A stretch of 64,000 nucleotides of DNA from Sphingobium lactosutens DS20. GTDB lineage: Bacteria > Pseudomonadota > Alphaproteobacteria > Sphingomonadales > Sphingomonadaceae. The stretch covers positions 124,001 to 188,000 of the forward strand of contig NZ_ATDP01000109.1 in assembly GCF_000445105.1 (NCBI RefSeq), given 5' to 3'. Shown piece after piece: positions 31,252 to 40,330 of the stretch (its first letter is position 1; each line of letters starts with the position of its first letter). Position numbers and translations under genes: made by a program. The notes beneath the pieces are model-generated. The model saw only the letters and a program-made list of their open reading frames with translations. It did not search any database and was not told the origin of the DNA.

Positions 31252-33372
31252 ATGTCCCGCCTTTCGATGCTGCGCGCCGGTTGCGCTCTCCCGCTGCTGT
31301 GCCTTTCCGTCCCCGGCCTTGCGCAGACCGCGCCAGCGGCCGACGCGCCGCAGGATGGCAGCTATCATGACCAGCGCGTCGACATCGTCGTCACCGCCCT
31401 GATCCCGCGCCGGCAGGGCGACATATTGTCGGGCACAAGCGTGCTGACCGGCGAAAAGCTGACCCGCGAACTGCGCCCCAGCATCGGCGAAACGCTGGCG
31501 CGCCAGCCCGGCGTGTCCGCGACATCCTTTGGCCCCAGCGCGTCGCGCCCCATCCTGCGCGGTTTCCAGGGCGAGCGCGTGCGCATCCTGACCGACGGGA
31601 TCGGCAGCTTCGACGTGTCGAACACATCGGTCGACCATGCCGTGGCAATCAATCCGCTGACCGCCGACCGCATCGAAATCCTGCGCGGGCCTTCCGCCCT
31701 GCTCTACGGGTCATCGGCGATCGGCGGCGTCGTCAATGTGATCGACAGCCGAATCCCGCGCCGCGTGCCCGACGAACCGGTGCATATCGACGCGATCGGC
31801 ACCTATGGCAGCGCCGCCAATGAACGCACGGGCGCGGGCGAAATCGAAGTGCCGCTGGCCGACAAGTTCGTGGTCCATCTGGACGGCACCTATAGCAAGA
31901 CCGGCGATCTCGACACCGGCAGCTATATCCTGACGCCCGCGCTGCGCGCGCAGGCGGCGGCGAGCGGCGACGCGGAGATTGCCGACCTTGCGAACCTCAA
32001 AGGCAAGCTGCCCAACAGCGCCGGGCGCGTCTGGGAAGTGGCGGGCGGCGCGGCCTATATCGACGATGGCGGCAATCTGGGCGTGTCCTTTGCCCACACC
32101 GACAATTTCTATGGCGTGCCGGTGCGCTATGCGCTCGACCCCGATGGCGAGGCGGAGCAGGTGCGGCTGCGCATGAAGCAGGACCGCGTCGACCTGCGCG
32201 GCGAAGTCGCGGTCAATGGCGGCTTCCTCGACAGCATCCGCCTGCGCGCGGGCTATGCCGATTATCAGCATCAGGAAATCGAGGACACGGGCGAGGTCGG
32301 CACGACCTTCTACAACCAATCGATGGAAAGCCGGCTGGAATTCGTGCAGTCCAAGCGCGGCGGATGGGACGGCGCGTTCGGCGCGCAATTCTTCACTCGG
32401 CGGTTCCAGGTCGAGGGCGAGGAGAAGTTCCTGCCCAAGAATGAAACCAACCAGATCGGCTTCTTCACGCTGCAATCGCTGGACCTGGGCGACACCCGGC
32501 TGGAAGGCGGCGCACGCTTCGAACATACCGATGTCAGCGCCGATGCCGACGATACGCTGTTCTTCGACGGCCGCCGCCGCAGCTTCGACGCGCTGTCCGG
32601 CTCGATCGGCATCAGCCAGGCGATCATGCCCGGCTGGCGCATCGGCCTTAACGCATCGCGCAGCGAACGCGCGCCGTCGGCCGAGGAATTGTTCGCGCGC
32701 GGCAATCATGCCGGCACGCAGGCATTTGAACTTGGCGATCCCGATTTCGGCAAGGAAAAAAGCTGGGGCCTGGAAGGCACGCTGCGCGGATCGGGCGAAG
32801 GCTACAGCTTCAGCCTGGCGGCCTATCATAACTGGTTCAGCGGCTATATCTATGAAAGCGTCGCCGCCGACAGCGTCTGCCAGGCGGTCAACGGCGGCGA
32901 GGATCTGGAATTTCCCTGCTACGCCTTCAGTCAGGCCGACGCCCGCTATTACGGGTTCGAGGCCGAAGCGTCGGTCAAGCTGGCGCAATTGGGCGGCTAT
33001 GCGATCAATGTCGATGGCGTAGCCGACTATGTCCGCGCCACCATCAAGGGCAATGGCCCCGCGCCGCGCATCCCCCCGCTCCGTCTGCTGGGCGGCCTGG
33101 AAGCGCAGGGCGATCGGCTGTCCGCCCGCGCCGAAGTCGAGCATGTGTTCGATCAGGACCGGGTGACGGACTTCGAAACGCCGACCGACGGCTATACGAT
33201 GGTCAACGCATCGCTGTCGTTCAAGCCGCTGCCGGGCAATGACCGCACCACGCTGATGCTGTCGGCCAACAATATCTTTGACGTGGAGGCCCGGCGCCAC
33301 GCCAGCTTCCTCAAGGATTACGCGCCGCTCGCTGGCCGCGACATCCGCGTGACGGCGCGCTTCTCGCTTTAA
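31252..33372 (+). CDS. TonB-dependent outer membrane receptor, ZnuD-like
   Basis: 706 residues with a signal peptide ending near LPGLAQ-TAPA (PGLAQTAPA). A plug domain follows (VDIVVTALIPRRQGDI, LRGFQGERVRIL, ILRGPSALLYGSSAIGGVVN). The barrel ends with VTARFSL, a terminal strand with aromatic-hydrophobic character. The segment RRHASFLKDYAPLAGRDIRV is nearly the C-terminal signature of ZnuD zinc receptors (R-x-H-x-S-F-L-K-D-x-A-P-L-x-G-R). Its size also fits ZnuD. Zinc (or haem) uptake powered by TonB is therefore likely. Confidence 0.8.
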   Translation: MSRLSMLRAGCALPLLCLSVPGLAQTAPAADAPQDGSYHDQRVDIVVTALIPRRQGDILSGTSVLTGEKLTRELRPSIGETLARQPGVSATSFGPSASRPILRGFQGERVRILTDGIGSFDVSNTSVDHAVAINPLTADRIEILRGPSALLYGSSAIGGVVNVIDSRIPRRVPDEPVHIDAIGTYGSAANERTGAGEIEVPLADKFVVHLDGTYSKTGDLDTGSYILTPALRAQAAASGDAEIADLANLKGKLPNSAGRVWEVAGGAAYIDDGGNLGVSFAHTDNFYGVPVRYALDPDGEAEQVRLRMKQDRVDLRGEVAVNGGFLDSIRLRAGYADYQHQEIEDTGEVGTTFYNQSMESRLEFVQSKRGGWDGAFGAQFFTRRFQVEGEEKFLPKNETNQIGFFTLQSLDLGDTRLEGGARFEHTDVSADADDTLFFDGRRRSFDALSGSIGISQAIMPGWRIGLNASRSERAPSAEELFARGNHAGTQAFELGDPDFGKEKSWGLEGTLRGSGEGYSFSLAAYHNWFSGYIYESVAADSVCQAVNGGEDLEFPCYAFSQADARYYGFEAEASVKLAQLGGYAINVDGVADYVRATIKGNGPAPRIPPLRLLGGLEAQGDRLSARAEVEHVFDQDRVTDFETPTDGYTMVNASLSFKPLPGNDRTTLMLSANNIFDVEARRHASFLKDYAPLAGRDIRVTARFSL

Positions 33373-33385
33373 GGCACTGACATAG

Positions 33386-33411
33386 GGAGCCGGGGCAGAC
33401 GTCCCGGCTCC
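33386..33411 (+). terminator. hairpin after the ZnuD-like gene
   Basis: GGAGCCGGG pairs with CCCGGCTCC across an 8-base loop, 14 bases after the stop codon. There is no T tract, so it may be an imperfect or Rho-assisted terminator. Confidence 0.5.
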
Positions 33412-33445
33412 ACCGGCCGATTGCGCATTATGACGTTTCTGTTAC

Positions 33446-34570
33446 ATGCGTTCGATGCGCCAGATCGCCGCCCTGCCCTATACGACCGCCGCCGACGGGT
33501 CGATGCAGATCCTGCTCATCACCTCGCGCGACACCGGCCGTTGGGTGATTCCCAAGGGCAACCGCATGAAGGGGCTGGCCGGCCATCGCGCCGCCGAACT
33601 GGAGGCTTTCGAGGAAGCGGGAATCCAGGGCATCGCCTGCCCCGCCCGCATCGGTCGCTACCGCTATGACAAGCGCCGCCGCAAGGGCGGATCGCGCGAG
33701 GCGATGGTCGATGTGTTTCCCCTCGCCGTCACCCGCCACCTGCCGCAATGGCCCGAACAGGGGCAGCGCGAACTGCGCTGGTTCCCGCTTGCCGAGGCGG
33801 CGAAAGCGGTGGACGAGCCGGATCTGCAATCGATCATCGCGCGCTTCCGCGAACCGCCAGCCGATCCGGGCTGGTTCTTTCGCATCCTGATCGCTATGCG
33901 CGACCGGCAGAATGAAAGGACAGGTCTATTGCGCTGGTTCCACGCGCTGATGCCCAAGCAGGGTCGCTTCTTCGAACAGTTTGAGGATCATGCCACGACA
34001 TTGGTCGCGGGCGCGGACGCGCTCGCCCGGCTGATGCAGGGCGGGCCCGACATGGCGACCCATATCCGCACCATCTCCGATCAGGAGCATGTCGCCGACG
34101 ACATCATCCGCGACGTGCTGAAAGATGTGCGCCGCATCTTCGTCACGCCCTTTGACCGGAGCGCGATCACCGACCTCATCGGCGTCATGGACGACGCGAT
34201 CGACCAGATGAACCAGACGGCCAAGGCGGTCGCGCTGTATGAGGTCACGACATTTCCGCCGCAGATGCAGGATATGAGCGCGCTGATCGTCGAATGCGCG
34301 CGCATCACGGAAGAAGCGATCCCGCTGCTGCGATCGCTCAACCTCAATGCCGCGCGGCTGCATGACCTGACCGAACGACTGGTCAAGCTGGAAGGCCATG
34401 CCGACATATTGCACGAAGACGGCCTGAAGCTGCTTTATGCGCAGGCCCGCGAAGGCAATCCGATGGACTTCATCGTCGGCCGGGAAATCTACAGCCATCT
34501 GGAAAAAGTGACCGACCGGTTCGAGGATGTCGCCAACGAGATTTCCGGCCTGGTCATCGACCACGCCTGA
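33446..34570 (+). CDS. Nudix hydrolase fused to a DUF47 (PhoU-like) domain
   Basis: 374 residues. Residues about 5-150 are a Nudix domain of the diphosphoinositol-polyphosphatase-like group: RWVIPKGNRMKGLAGHRAA followed by ELEAFEEAGIQG, keeping Glu53, Glu56, Glu57 and Gly59, though the usual Arg of the box is Leu52. Residues about 165-374 are DUF47, helical and PhoU-like (ISDQEHVADDIIRDVLKDVR; FVTPFDRSAITDLIGVMDDA). A PiT phosphate permease gene follows after 15 bases. DUF47 proteins regulate PiT transporters. Fusion to a pyrophosphatase of this type suggests sensing or destroying a phosphate-rich signal. A start at 33455 is possible. Confidence 0.85.
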   Translation: MRSMRQIAALPYTTAADGSMQILLITSRDTGRWVIPKGNRMKGLAGHRAAELEAFEEAGIQGIACPARIGRYRYDKRRRKGGSREAMVDVFPLAVTRHLPQWPEQGQRELRWFPLAEAAKAVDEPDLQSIIARFREPPADPGWFFRILIAMRDRQNERTGLLRWFHALMPKQGRFFEQFEDHATTLVAGADALARLMQGGPDMATHIRTISDQEHVADDIIRDVLKDVRRIFVTPFDRSAITDLIGVMDDAIDQMNQTAKAVALYEVTTFPPQMQDMSALIVECARITEEAIPLLRSLNLNAARLHDLTERLVKLEGHADILHEDGLKLLYAQAREGNPMDFIVGREIYSHLEKVTDRFEDVANEISGLVIDHA

Positions 34571-34585
34571 TCCTGCGCGCCCGTC

Positions 34586-35584
34586 ATGGACCCTATCGCC
34601 CTTCCCCTGCTGATCGCGCTGGTCGGCGTCGCCCTGCTGTTCGATTTCCTGAACGGGCTGCACGACGCCGCCAATTCGATAGCGACCATCGTGTCGACCC
34701 GCGTGCTGAAACCGCAATATGCGGTCGCCTGGGCGGCCTTCTTCAACTTCATCGCCTTCCTCTTTTTCGGCCTGCATGTCGCGACCACGGTGGGCAAGGG
34801 CATTGTCGACGCCAGCATCATCGACCCGCAGGTGATTTTCGGCGCGCTGATGGGGGCGATCAGCTGGAACCTCATCACCTGGGGGCTGGGCATTCCGTCC
34901 TCGTCCAGCCATGCGCTGATCGGCGGATTGCTGGGCGCGGGTGTATCCAAGGCCGGCCTGCCCGCCGTGGTGTGGAGCGGCGTGTTCAAGACCAGCGTGG
35001 CCATCGTCCTGTCGCCGGCGGTCGGCCTGTTCCTGGCGCTGATGCTGGTGCTGGTGGTGAGTTGGATATTCCGCCGCTTCACGCCGCAGGGCGCGGACCG
35101 GGTGTTCCGCAAGCTGCAACTGGTGTCCGCCTCACTCTACTCGCTCGGCCATGGCGGCAATGACGCGCAGAAGACGATGGGGATCATCGCGGTGCTGCTC
35201 TATTCGCAGGGTATGCTGGGCGGCACTTTCTATGTGCCCTTCTGGGTGATCCTGTCGTGCCAGGCGGCGATGGGCCTGGGCACCTTGCTGGGCGGGTGGA
35301 AGATCGTCCACACCATGGGGTCGAAGATCACGCGGCTGACGCCGGCGCAGGGTTTCTGCGCGGAAACCGGCGGGGCGATCACCCTGTTCATGGCGACCCA
35401 TCTGGGCGTTCCGGTGTCGACCACCCATACCATCACCGGCGCGATCGTCGGGGTGGGCGCGTCGCGCCGCCTGTCCGCCGTGCGCTGGAACATCGCATCG
35501 CGCATCGTCGTCGCCTGGGTCGTCACCCTGCCCGCCGCCGCGGCGATCGGCGCGCTTTTCTACGGCCTGACGCAGTTGTTCTGA
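34586..35584 (+). CDS. pit: PiT-family inorganic phosphate permease
   Basis: 332 residues, about ten membrane helices. The two PiT signatures are visible: FDFLNGLHDAANSIATIVST near the N terminus and YSLGHGGNDAQKTMGIIAVL in the second half. SSSHALIGG and STTHTITGAIVG are the matching repeat loops. It imports phosphate (as metal phosphate) with protons across the inner membrane. It forms an operon with the Nudix-DUF47 gene upstream, the common pairing for PiT permeases. Confidence 0.93.
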   Translation: MDPIALPLLIALVGVALLFDFLNGLHDAANSIATIVSTRVLKPQYAVAWAAFFNFIAFLFFGLHVATTVGKGIVDASIIDPQVIFGALMGAISWNLITWGLGIPSSSSHALIGGLLGAGVSKAGLPAVVWSGVFKTSVAIVLSPAVGLFLALMLVLVVSWIFRRFTPQGADRVFRKLQLVSASLYSLGHGGNDAQKTMGIIAVLLYSQGMLGGTFYVPFWVILSCQAAMGLGTLLGGWKIVHTMGSKITRLTPAQGFCAETGGAITLFMATHLGVPVSTTHTITGAIVGVGASRRLSAVRWNIASRIVVAWVVTLPAAAAIGALFYGLTQLF

Positions 35585-35593
35585 ACAGGATTG

Positions 35594-35622
35594 AGGGCGC
35601 GGTCGGTTGCCCGCCGCGCCCT
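35594..35622 (+). terminator. terminator of the phosphate operon
   Basis: AGGGCGCGG pairs with CCGCGCCCT around an 11-base loop, 10 bases after the stop codon, followed by TCCCTCTCC. Confidence 0.6.
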
Positions 35623-35643
35623 TCCCTCTCCTAAGGCGATCCG

Positions 35644-35829
35644 TCAGGCCGCGCGGCCCAGGCGGTGATAGAGATTGGCATATTTGACCGATTCCGGCTG
35701 GTCCTGCACTTCGCGCAGATAATGGGCGATGGCGGTGCGGATGAGGCTGAAATCCTCCTGGCTGAACACCGCGCGCGAACGGGCGGGCTGGGGATGGCCG
35801 TGGGTCGGTTCGATCGTCTGCGCCTGCAT
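35644..35829 (-). CDS. small conserved-looking hypothetical protein
   Basis: 61 residues from MQAQTIEPTHGHPQPARSRA; AAGGA lies before this ATG. The main part FSQEDFSLIRTAIAHYLREV ... SVKYANLYHRLGRAA is a pair of helices. Proteins of this kind are frequent in sphingomonads, without known function. It is divergent from the ScfR-like regulator and convergent with the PiT gene. Confidence 0.6.
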   Translation of the reverse strand: MQAQTIEPTHGHPQPARSRAVFSQEDFSLIRTAIAHYLREVQDQPESVKYANLYHRLGRAA

Positions 35830-35974
35830 GAGCCTGTTTCCTTGTGCGACACCCCGAAGCAGCGGGGCCATGGACAGCGATGTAGACAGGCCCGCCGCCG
35901 CGAAACAGACCGATGAGTGGCCACTAGTCACAATCCATATTGGTCGTATTGTAAAATCATGACATACTGACTAC

Positions 35975-37387
35975 ATGGCAGATATTGGCGATCGTAAACT
36001 GTACCTTGGCCCCAAGCTGCGGGTGTTGCGTCGCGAACTGGGCCTCAACCAGACGCAGATGGCCGAGGAACTGGGCGTGTCGCCAAGCTACCTCAACCAT
36101 CTGGAGCGCAACCAGCGCCCGTTGACGGCGCAAATGATGCTGCGGCTGGCCAATACCTATGACATCGACATTCGCGATTTCGCCGCGCCCTCGACTGATG
36201 GCGGGCCGCGCGAACTGAGCGAGATATTGTCCGACGCGCTGGTGCGCGACATTGGCATATCGCGCGACGAGGTGCTGGAAGTCGCGGAAAATTATCCGGG
36301 CGTGACCGAGGCGGTGGCGCGATTCTATCGGGCGCTGACCGACCTGCGCCGAGTGCCGGGGGAGGCGTTTGCGGGCGCGGCGGAGCGGGTGCCGATGATC
36401 GCCCCGATCGACTGGCTGCGCGAGATGATCGCAAGGGCGGGCAATTATTTTGCCGAGATCGACGCCGGCGCGGAAGCGATCGCGGCGGACCTGCCCGAGG
36501 ACCCGGCGTTGCTTCAGGCGACGTTGCGCGCGCGGCTCAGGGACCGGCACGGGATCAGCGTGCAGACGGTGCGGGCGGACCTGATCGCGGGTCGGCTGCG
36601 CCATTTCGACATGCACCGCCGTCGCCTGATGCTGAGCGAGCGATTGCCGCCATCGGGCCGCCTGTTTGGCGCAGCCTGGCATCTGGTGGCGCAGGAATTG
36701 GCCGACGCCATCGCGGCGCAAGTGGCGCGCGCCGCGCCGCCGGATGAGGACAGCCGCCGCATCGCGACGATCGCGCTCACCAACCATGCCGCCGCCGCGC
36801 TCATCATGCCCTATGAGCGGTTCCGCCAGGCGGCCGAGCAGAGCCGTCACGATCTGCCTTTGCTGTGCGACCGGTTTGGCGTGTCGCTGGAGCAGCTGGC
36901 GCATCGGCTGACCAGCCTCAATCGCACCGGCGCGCGCGGCATCCCCTTCTTCATGGCGAAGATCGATGGGGCCGGGCAGATCGCCAAGCGGTTCGATGGC
37001 GAGGCCTGGCCCTTCGCCCGCTATGGCGGCACCTGCCCGCGCTGGGACGCGCATGACGCGCCAGCATCCGGGGCAATCGCCGCGCAGCTGATCGAGACAA
37101 TGGAGGGCAAAAGGTTCGTCACCCTATCGGCCAGCCTGCCGCGCGGTGCGGCGGGTGGACGCGCGCGAACCGTGATCGCGCTGGGCTGCGAAGCCAAACA
37201 TGCCGCGCGCATCGTCCATGCCGATGGCCTGGACGCAGAGCGGGGCGACGCGACCGAGGTGGGGCCGGGCTGCCCGCTATGCGAACGCCGCGCCTGCCCC
37301 GACCGGGCCTTGCCGCCGGTCACGCGCGCGCTGGACCTGCACAGCTATGAACGAACGACCGCGCCTTACCCGTTCCGGCGGGTCTGA
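35975..37387 (+). CDS. short-chain fatty acyl regulator family (ScfR/RamB-like) protein
   Basis: 470 residues. An XRE helix-turn-helix (about 10-70; LRRELGLNQTQMAEELGVSP, SYLNHLERNQRPLTAQMMLR) is followed by an IrrE/M78-like region (HLVAQELADAIAAQ) and a C-terminal DUF2083 region. That has Cys-rich ends (GCPLCERRACPDRA) and TAPYPFRR. This architecture is that of RamB/ScfR regulators, which control acetate, propionate or glyoxylate-shunt genes and respond to acyl-CoA. The HExxH metallopeptidase motif is not intact (AWHLVAQELA). It ends against the convergent tatC stop. Confidence 0.85.
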   Translation: MADIGDRKLYLGPKLRVLRRELGLNQTQMAEELGVSPSYLNHLERNQRPLTAQMMLRLANTYDIDIRDFAAPSTDGGPRELSEILSDALVRDIGISRDEVLEVAENYPGVTEAVARFYRALTDLRRVPGEAFAGAAERVPMIAPIDWLREMIARAGNYFAEIDAGAEAIAADLPEDPALLQATLRARLRDRHGISVQTVRADLIAGRLRHFDMHRRRLMLSERLPPSGRLFGAAWHLVAQELADAIAAQVARAAPPDEDSRRIATIALTNHAAAALIMPYERFRQAAEQSRHDLPLLCDRFGVSLEQLAHRLTSLNRTGARGIPFFMAKIDGAGQIAKRFDGEAWPFARYGGTCPRWDAHDAPASGAIAAQLIETMEGKRFVTLSASLPRGAAGGRARTVIALGCEAKHAARIVHADGLDAERGDATEVGPGCPLCERRACPDRALPPVTRALDLHSYERTTAPYPFRRV

Positions 37388-38167
37388 TCAGGCGGCGGCT
37401 TCTTCCGCGTCCTCGGTATCCGCCTTCTTGCGGTCGGTGAACCAGATGGCGATGATCGTGACTTCGTAAAGCAGCAGCAGCGGGATGGCGAGCATCAGCT
37501 GCGACACGACATCGGGCGGGGTGAGTACGGCAGCCAGCACGAAGGCGGCGACGATCATATAGCGGCGCAGGCCGATCAGTTGTGCGCGCGTGACAAAACC
37601 CGCGCGATTGAGCAGCATCAGCAGCACCGGCATCAGGAAGCTGATGCCGAAGGCCAGAATGAACTGCATGACAAGTCCAAGATAGGCGTCGGCGCTGGGC
37701 AATGCCTCGACCGAAAGGCCGCTGCTGTCGCCCTGAAACTCCAGAAAGAAGTGGAAGGCAGTGGGCATCACCACGAAATAGGCAAGGCTGGCGCCCATGG
37801 CGAAGAGGAAGGGCGTCGCCAAAATGAAGGGCAGCAGCGCCTTTTTCTCGCGCGCGTACAGGCCGGGCGCGACAAAGGCCCAGAGCTGGTTGGCGATGAT
37901 CGGGAAGGAAAGGCAGAAGGCGCCAAAGAAGGCGATCTTCACCTGCACGAAAAAGGCCTCATAGAGCTTGGTATAGACCAGACGCCCACCGCCATCGCCA
38001 AAGGCTTCCTTGAGCGGGTGGACGAGAATGGCGAACAATTGCTCGGAAAAATAGAAGCAGATCGCGCCGGTGATGGCGAGCGCATAGACGCATTTGAGCA
38101 GCCGGCCGCGCAGCTCGATCAAATGGTCGAGCAAGGGCGCCTTGCTGTCGTCAATATCGTTGATCAT
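37388..38167 (-). CDS. tatC: Sec-independent translocase subunit TatC
   Basis: 259 residues with six membrane helices. The N-terminal LLDHLIELRGRLLKCVYA is the conserved cytoplasmic start that binds twin-arginine signals. SFPIIANQLWAFVAPGLYAR and the following E-K-K loop contain the functionally important F-x-x-x-x-L-W-x-F-x-x-P-G-L motif. Its start overlaps the tatB stop by 4 bases (ATGA). It exports folded proteins together with TatA and TatB; the DUF885 protein at 54082 is a likely local client. Confidence 0.95.
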   Translation of the reverse strand: MINDIDDSKAPLLDHLIELRGRLLKCVYALAITGAICFYFSEQLFAILVHPLKEAFGDGGGRLVYTKLYEAFFVQVKIAFFGAFCLSFPIIANQLWAFVAPGLYAREKKALLPFILATPFLFAMGASLAYFVVMPTAFHFFLEFQGDSSGLSVEALPSADAYLGLVMQFILAFGISFLMPVLLMLLNRAGFVTRAQLIGLRRYMIVAAFVLAAVLTPPDVVSQLMLAIPLLLLYEVTIIAIWFTDRKKADTEDAEEAAA

Positions 38168-38658
38168 GCCGCCGCGTCGCCCTTGTGCGCGGGCATGGCA
38201 TCGTCGTCCTTGGCAGGAGCTTGCGCCACATAGGGCGGGCGATCGCTCGCCGGTTCGGCCGCCGACGCGGGACGCGATTCGGCGACGAAGGGCGGCTTGG
38301 GCGCGGGTGGCGCGGGATCGGCCACATAGGGCGGCGCCTCGGCTGCCCCTGCCCCATCAGCGACTGACGCGGCCGCTTTCGTCCCGGCATCGGGCGCTGG
38401 CAGCGCATCCACAGCCGGCGCGGGCGGATGATCGTCCATGATCCGCTTGTTCTGCGCGGCCCATTTCTTTTCCAGCTCTTCCAGCTCGACTTCGCGCACC
38501 ATCGCGTCGATTCCGGTGCGGAAGTGACGGGCCATGCCCTGCGCCTTGCCCACGATCTGCCCGACCTTATAGAGCGCGCGCGGCAGGTCCTTGGGACCGA
38601 TCACGATCACCGCAATGATCACGATCACCAGAAATTCGGTCGAATCGATGCCAAACAT
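38164..38658 (-). CDS. tatB: Sec-independent translocase subunit TatB
   Basis: 164 residues. The membrane helix FLVIVIIAVIVIGPKDLPRAL with the Gly-Pro hinge is followed by an amphipathic helix (YKVGQIVGKAQGMARHFRTG). The rest is a long disordered Ala/Pro/Asp tail with repeated PPYVA segments, usual for alphaproteobacterial TatB. It lies between tatA and tatC in the standard order. Confidence 0.95.
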   Translation of the reverse strand: MFGIDSTEFLVIVIIAVIVIGPKDLPRALYKVGQIVGKAQGMARHFRTGIDAMVREVELEELEKKWAAQNKRIMDDHPPAPAVDALPAPDAGTKAAASVADGAGAAEAPPYVADPAPPAPKPPFVAESRPASAAEPASDRPPYVAQAPAKDDDAMPAHKGDAAA

Positions 38659-38687
38659 GCGCGACTACCGGCCCGGAGGTTGAAGGA

Positions 38688-38930
38688 TCAGGCCTTGGTC
38701 TTTTCTTCGGTGGTCGCGCTCGGCGCATCCTGTTCGGGCACGCGATGACCCTCGATCCGGGTCGCGGGCTTGGCGGGCGTCACGTCGTCATCGTCGTCGG
38801 CCATGCCCTTTTTGAAGCTCTTGATGCCCTTGGCAACGTCACCCATCAGGCCGGAAATACGGCCGCCGCCGAACAGCAGCATGACGACCAGGAGCACGAT
38901 CACCCAGTGCATCAGCGAGAAGGAACCCAT
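38688..38930 (-). CDS. tatA: Sec-independent translocase subunit TatA
   Basis: 80 residues. A short N-terminal helix (MHWVIVLLVVMLLFGGGRIS) is followed by an amphipathic helix GLMGDVAKGIKSFKKGMA with the F-K-K-G motif, then an acidic tail (DDDDD). It forms the pore of the Tat system. It lies 27 bases after scpB and 29 bases before tatB. Confidence 0.95.
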   Translation of the reverse strand: MGSFSLMHWVIVLLVVMLLFGGGRISGLMGDVAKGIKSFKKGMADDDDDVTPAKPATRIEGHRVPEQDAPSATTEEKTKA

Positions 38931-38957
38931 AATATCTACTCCTGTCAGAGGGCCTTA

Positions 38958-39548
38958 CTAGGCCTCTTCCTCATCATTTTCCAGAACGGATTGGCCGCCC
39001 ATAGCCTCCAGTGCCAGATCGACGGGATCCAGCAGCCCGGCGGCGCGCAGATCCTCCAGCCCCGGCAGGTCCCGGCGGCTGCTAAGCCCGAAATGTGACA
39101 GGAAGTCTACGCTGGTCGCATAGATGAGCGGTCGTCCCGGCACTTCGCGGCGACCGGCCGGCCGCACCCAGCCCGCTTCCATCAGCACGTCCAGCGTACC
39201 CTTGGCCACCTGAACTCCGCGGATAGCCTCGATCTCCGCGCGGCTGACCGGCTCATGATAGGCGATGATCGCCAGCGTCTCCATCGCCGCGCGCGACAAT
39301 TTGCGCGGCTCGTCCTTTTCACGGCGCAGGATATGGGCAAGGTCGGGCGCGGTCTGGAAGTGCCATCGGCCGCCGCGCTCGACCAGATTAATGCCGCGCC
39401 CGGCATAGGCGTCGGCCAGGCCCGCAAGCGCCGCCGCCATATCGCCATCGCCGACATGAAGTTTGAGTTCAGCGGGCGTCATCGGCGCTTCGGCGACGAA
39501 CAGAGCCGCTTCTATCGCGCGCATATAATCATCGGGTTCTGAATTCAT
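38958..39548 (-). CDS. scpB: segregation and condensation protein B
   Basis: 196 residues with two winged-helix parts: EAALFVAEAPMTPAEL, and LSRAAMETLAIIAYHEPVSR followed by AEIEAIRGVQV, a strong ScpB signature; GRPLIYATSVDFLSHFGL is the second. It binds ScpA and SMC to form the condensin complex. Its start overlaps the scpA stop (ATGA). Confidence 0.93.
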   Translation of the reverse strand: MNSEPDDYMRAIEAALFVAEAPMTPAELKLHVGDGDMAAALAGLADAYAGRGINLVERGGRWHFQTAPDLAHILRREKDEPRKLSRAAMETLAIIAYHEPVSRAEIEAIRGVQVAKGTLDVLMEAGWVRPAGRREVPGRPLIYATSVDFLSHFGLSSRRDLPGLEDLRAAGLLDPVDLALEAMGGQSVLENDEEEA

Positions 39549-40330
39549 GGCCCGGCATGCCCCGATGCGGCAGCGCGCAGATAGATGGGCTGAAAAATCC
39601 CGTCCTGCTGGATATCCAGCCGCCCCTGCCGCGCCAGTTCCAGCGCCGCGACAAAGCTGCTCGCGAGCGCCGACTTCGCCTTGGGCTGGTCCAGATCGGC
39701 CGGCAGGAATGCTTCCAGCCGGGTCCAGTCCAGCGCCGCGCCGACCAGCGCGCCGACCCGCTGGATCGCCTCGTCCAGCGTCATGACCGGGCGCACTTCG
39801 ATGGTGTGCACCACCGGCTGCGTGCGCGCGCGAATCTGGCCATAGGCCTGGATCAGGTCATAGAGGCTGGCCTGCCACTGCGCCTTCTTGACGAGGCGCA
39901 GCCCTTCGGGCCGGCGGCGGCGGAACACGTCGCGGCCGATGCGATCACGCGCCATCAGCCGCGCCGACGCATCGCGCATCGCGTGCAGCCGCTGCAACCG
40001 CAATTGCAGCCGCAGCGCCAGTTCCTCCGGGCTGGGATCGGGCTGTTCCGCGCGGGGCAGCAACAGCGAGGATTTGAGATAGGCGAGCCAGGCGGCCATC
40101 ACCAAATAATCGGCGGCCAGTTCGAGCTTAAGCTGCCGCGCCCCTTCGATGAAGGCGAGATATTGTTGCGTCAGCGCGAGGATCGAGATTTCGCGCAGGT
40201 CGACCTTCTGGTTGCGCGCCAGCGTCAGCAGCAGGTCAAGCGGCCCCTCCCAATGGTCGAAGCTGACGGTCAGCATCTCCGGCCGCGCCGCGCGGCTGTC
40301 GTCATCCTGTCCGAACAGGTCCGCGCTCAC
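39545..40330 (-). CDS. scpA: segregation and condensation protein A (kleisin)
   Basis: 261 residues. The N-terminal FDHWEGPLDLLLTLARNQKV and DLREISILALTQQYLAFIE are conserved kleisin blocks that bind the SMC neck. The C-terminal helical part ends SFVAALELARQGRLDIQQDG, the winged helix that binds the SMC head. The GTG start overlaps the glmS stop (GTGA), so it is translated by coupling. Alphaproteobacterial scpA usually follows nagZ; here glmS takes that place. Confidence 0.93.
   Translation of the reverse strand: MSADLFGQDDDSRAARPEMLTVSFDHWEGPLDLLLTLARNQKVDLREISILALTQQYLAFIEGARQLKLELAADYLVMAAWLAYLKSSLLLPRAEQPDPSPEELALRLQLRLQRLHAMRDASARLMARDRIGRDVFRRRRPEGLRLVKKAQWQASLYDLIQAYGQIRARTQPVVHTIEVRPVMTLDEAIQRVGALVGAALDWTRLEAFLPADLDQPKAKSALASSFVAALELARQGRLDIQQDGIFQPIYLRAAASGHAGP

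Noticed and set aside
31711..33300. Minus-strand frame of 529 codons opposite the ZnuD-like receptor
   Set aside because: Shadow frame with no recognisable motif; the receptor on the plus strand has signal peptide, plug and barrel signatures.
33428..33450. Possible Pho box (TGACGTTTCTGTTACAT) before the Nudix-DUF47 gene
   Set aside because: It resembles a 7-4-7 Pho box only loosely and overlaps the most likely start codon, so it is badly placed for an activator site.
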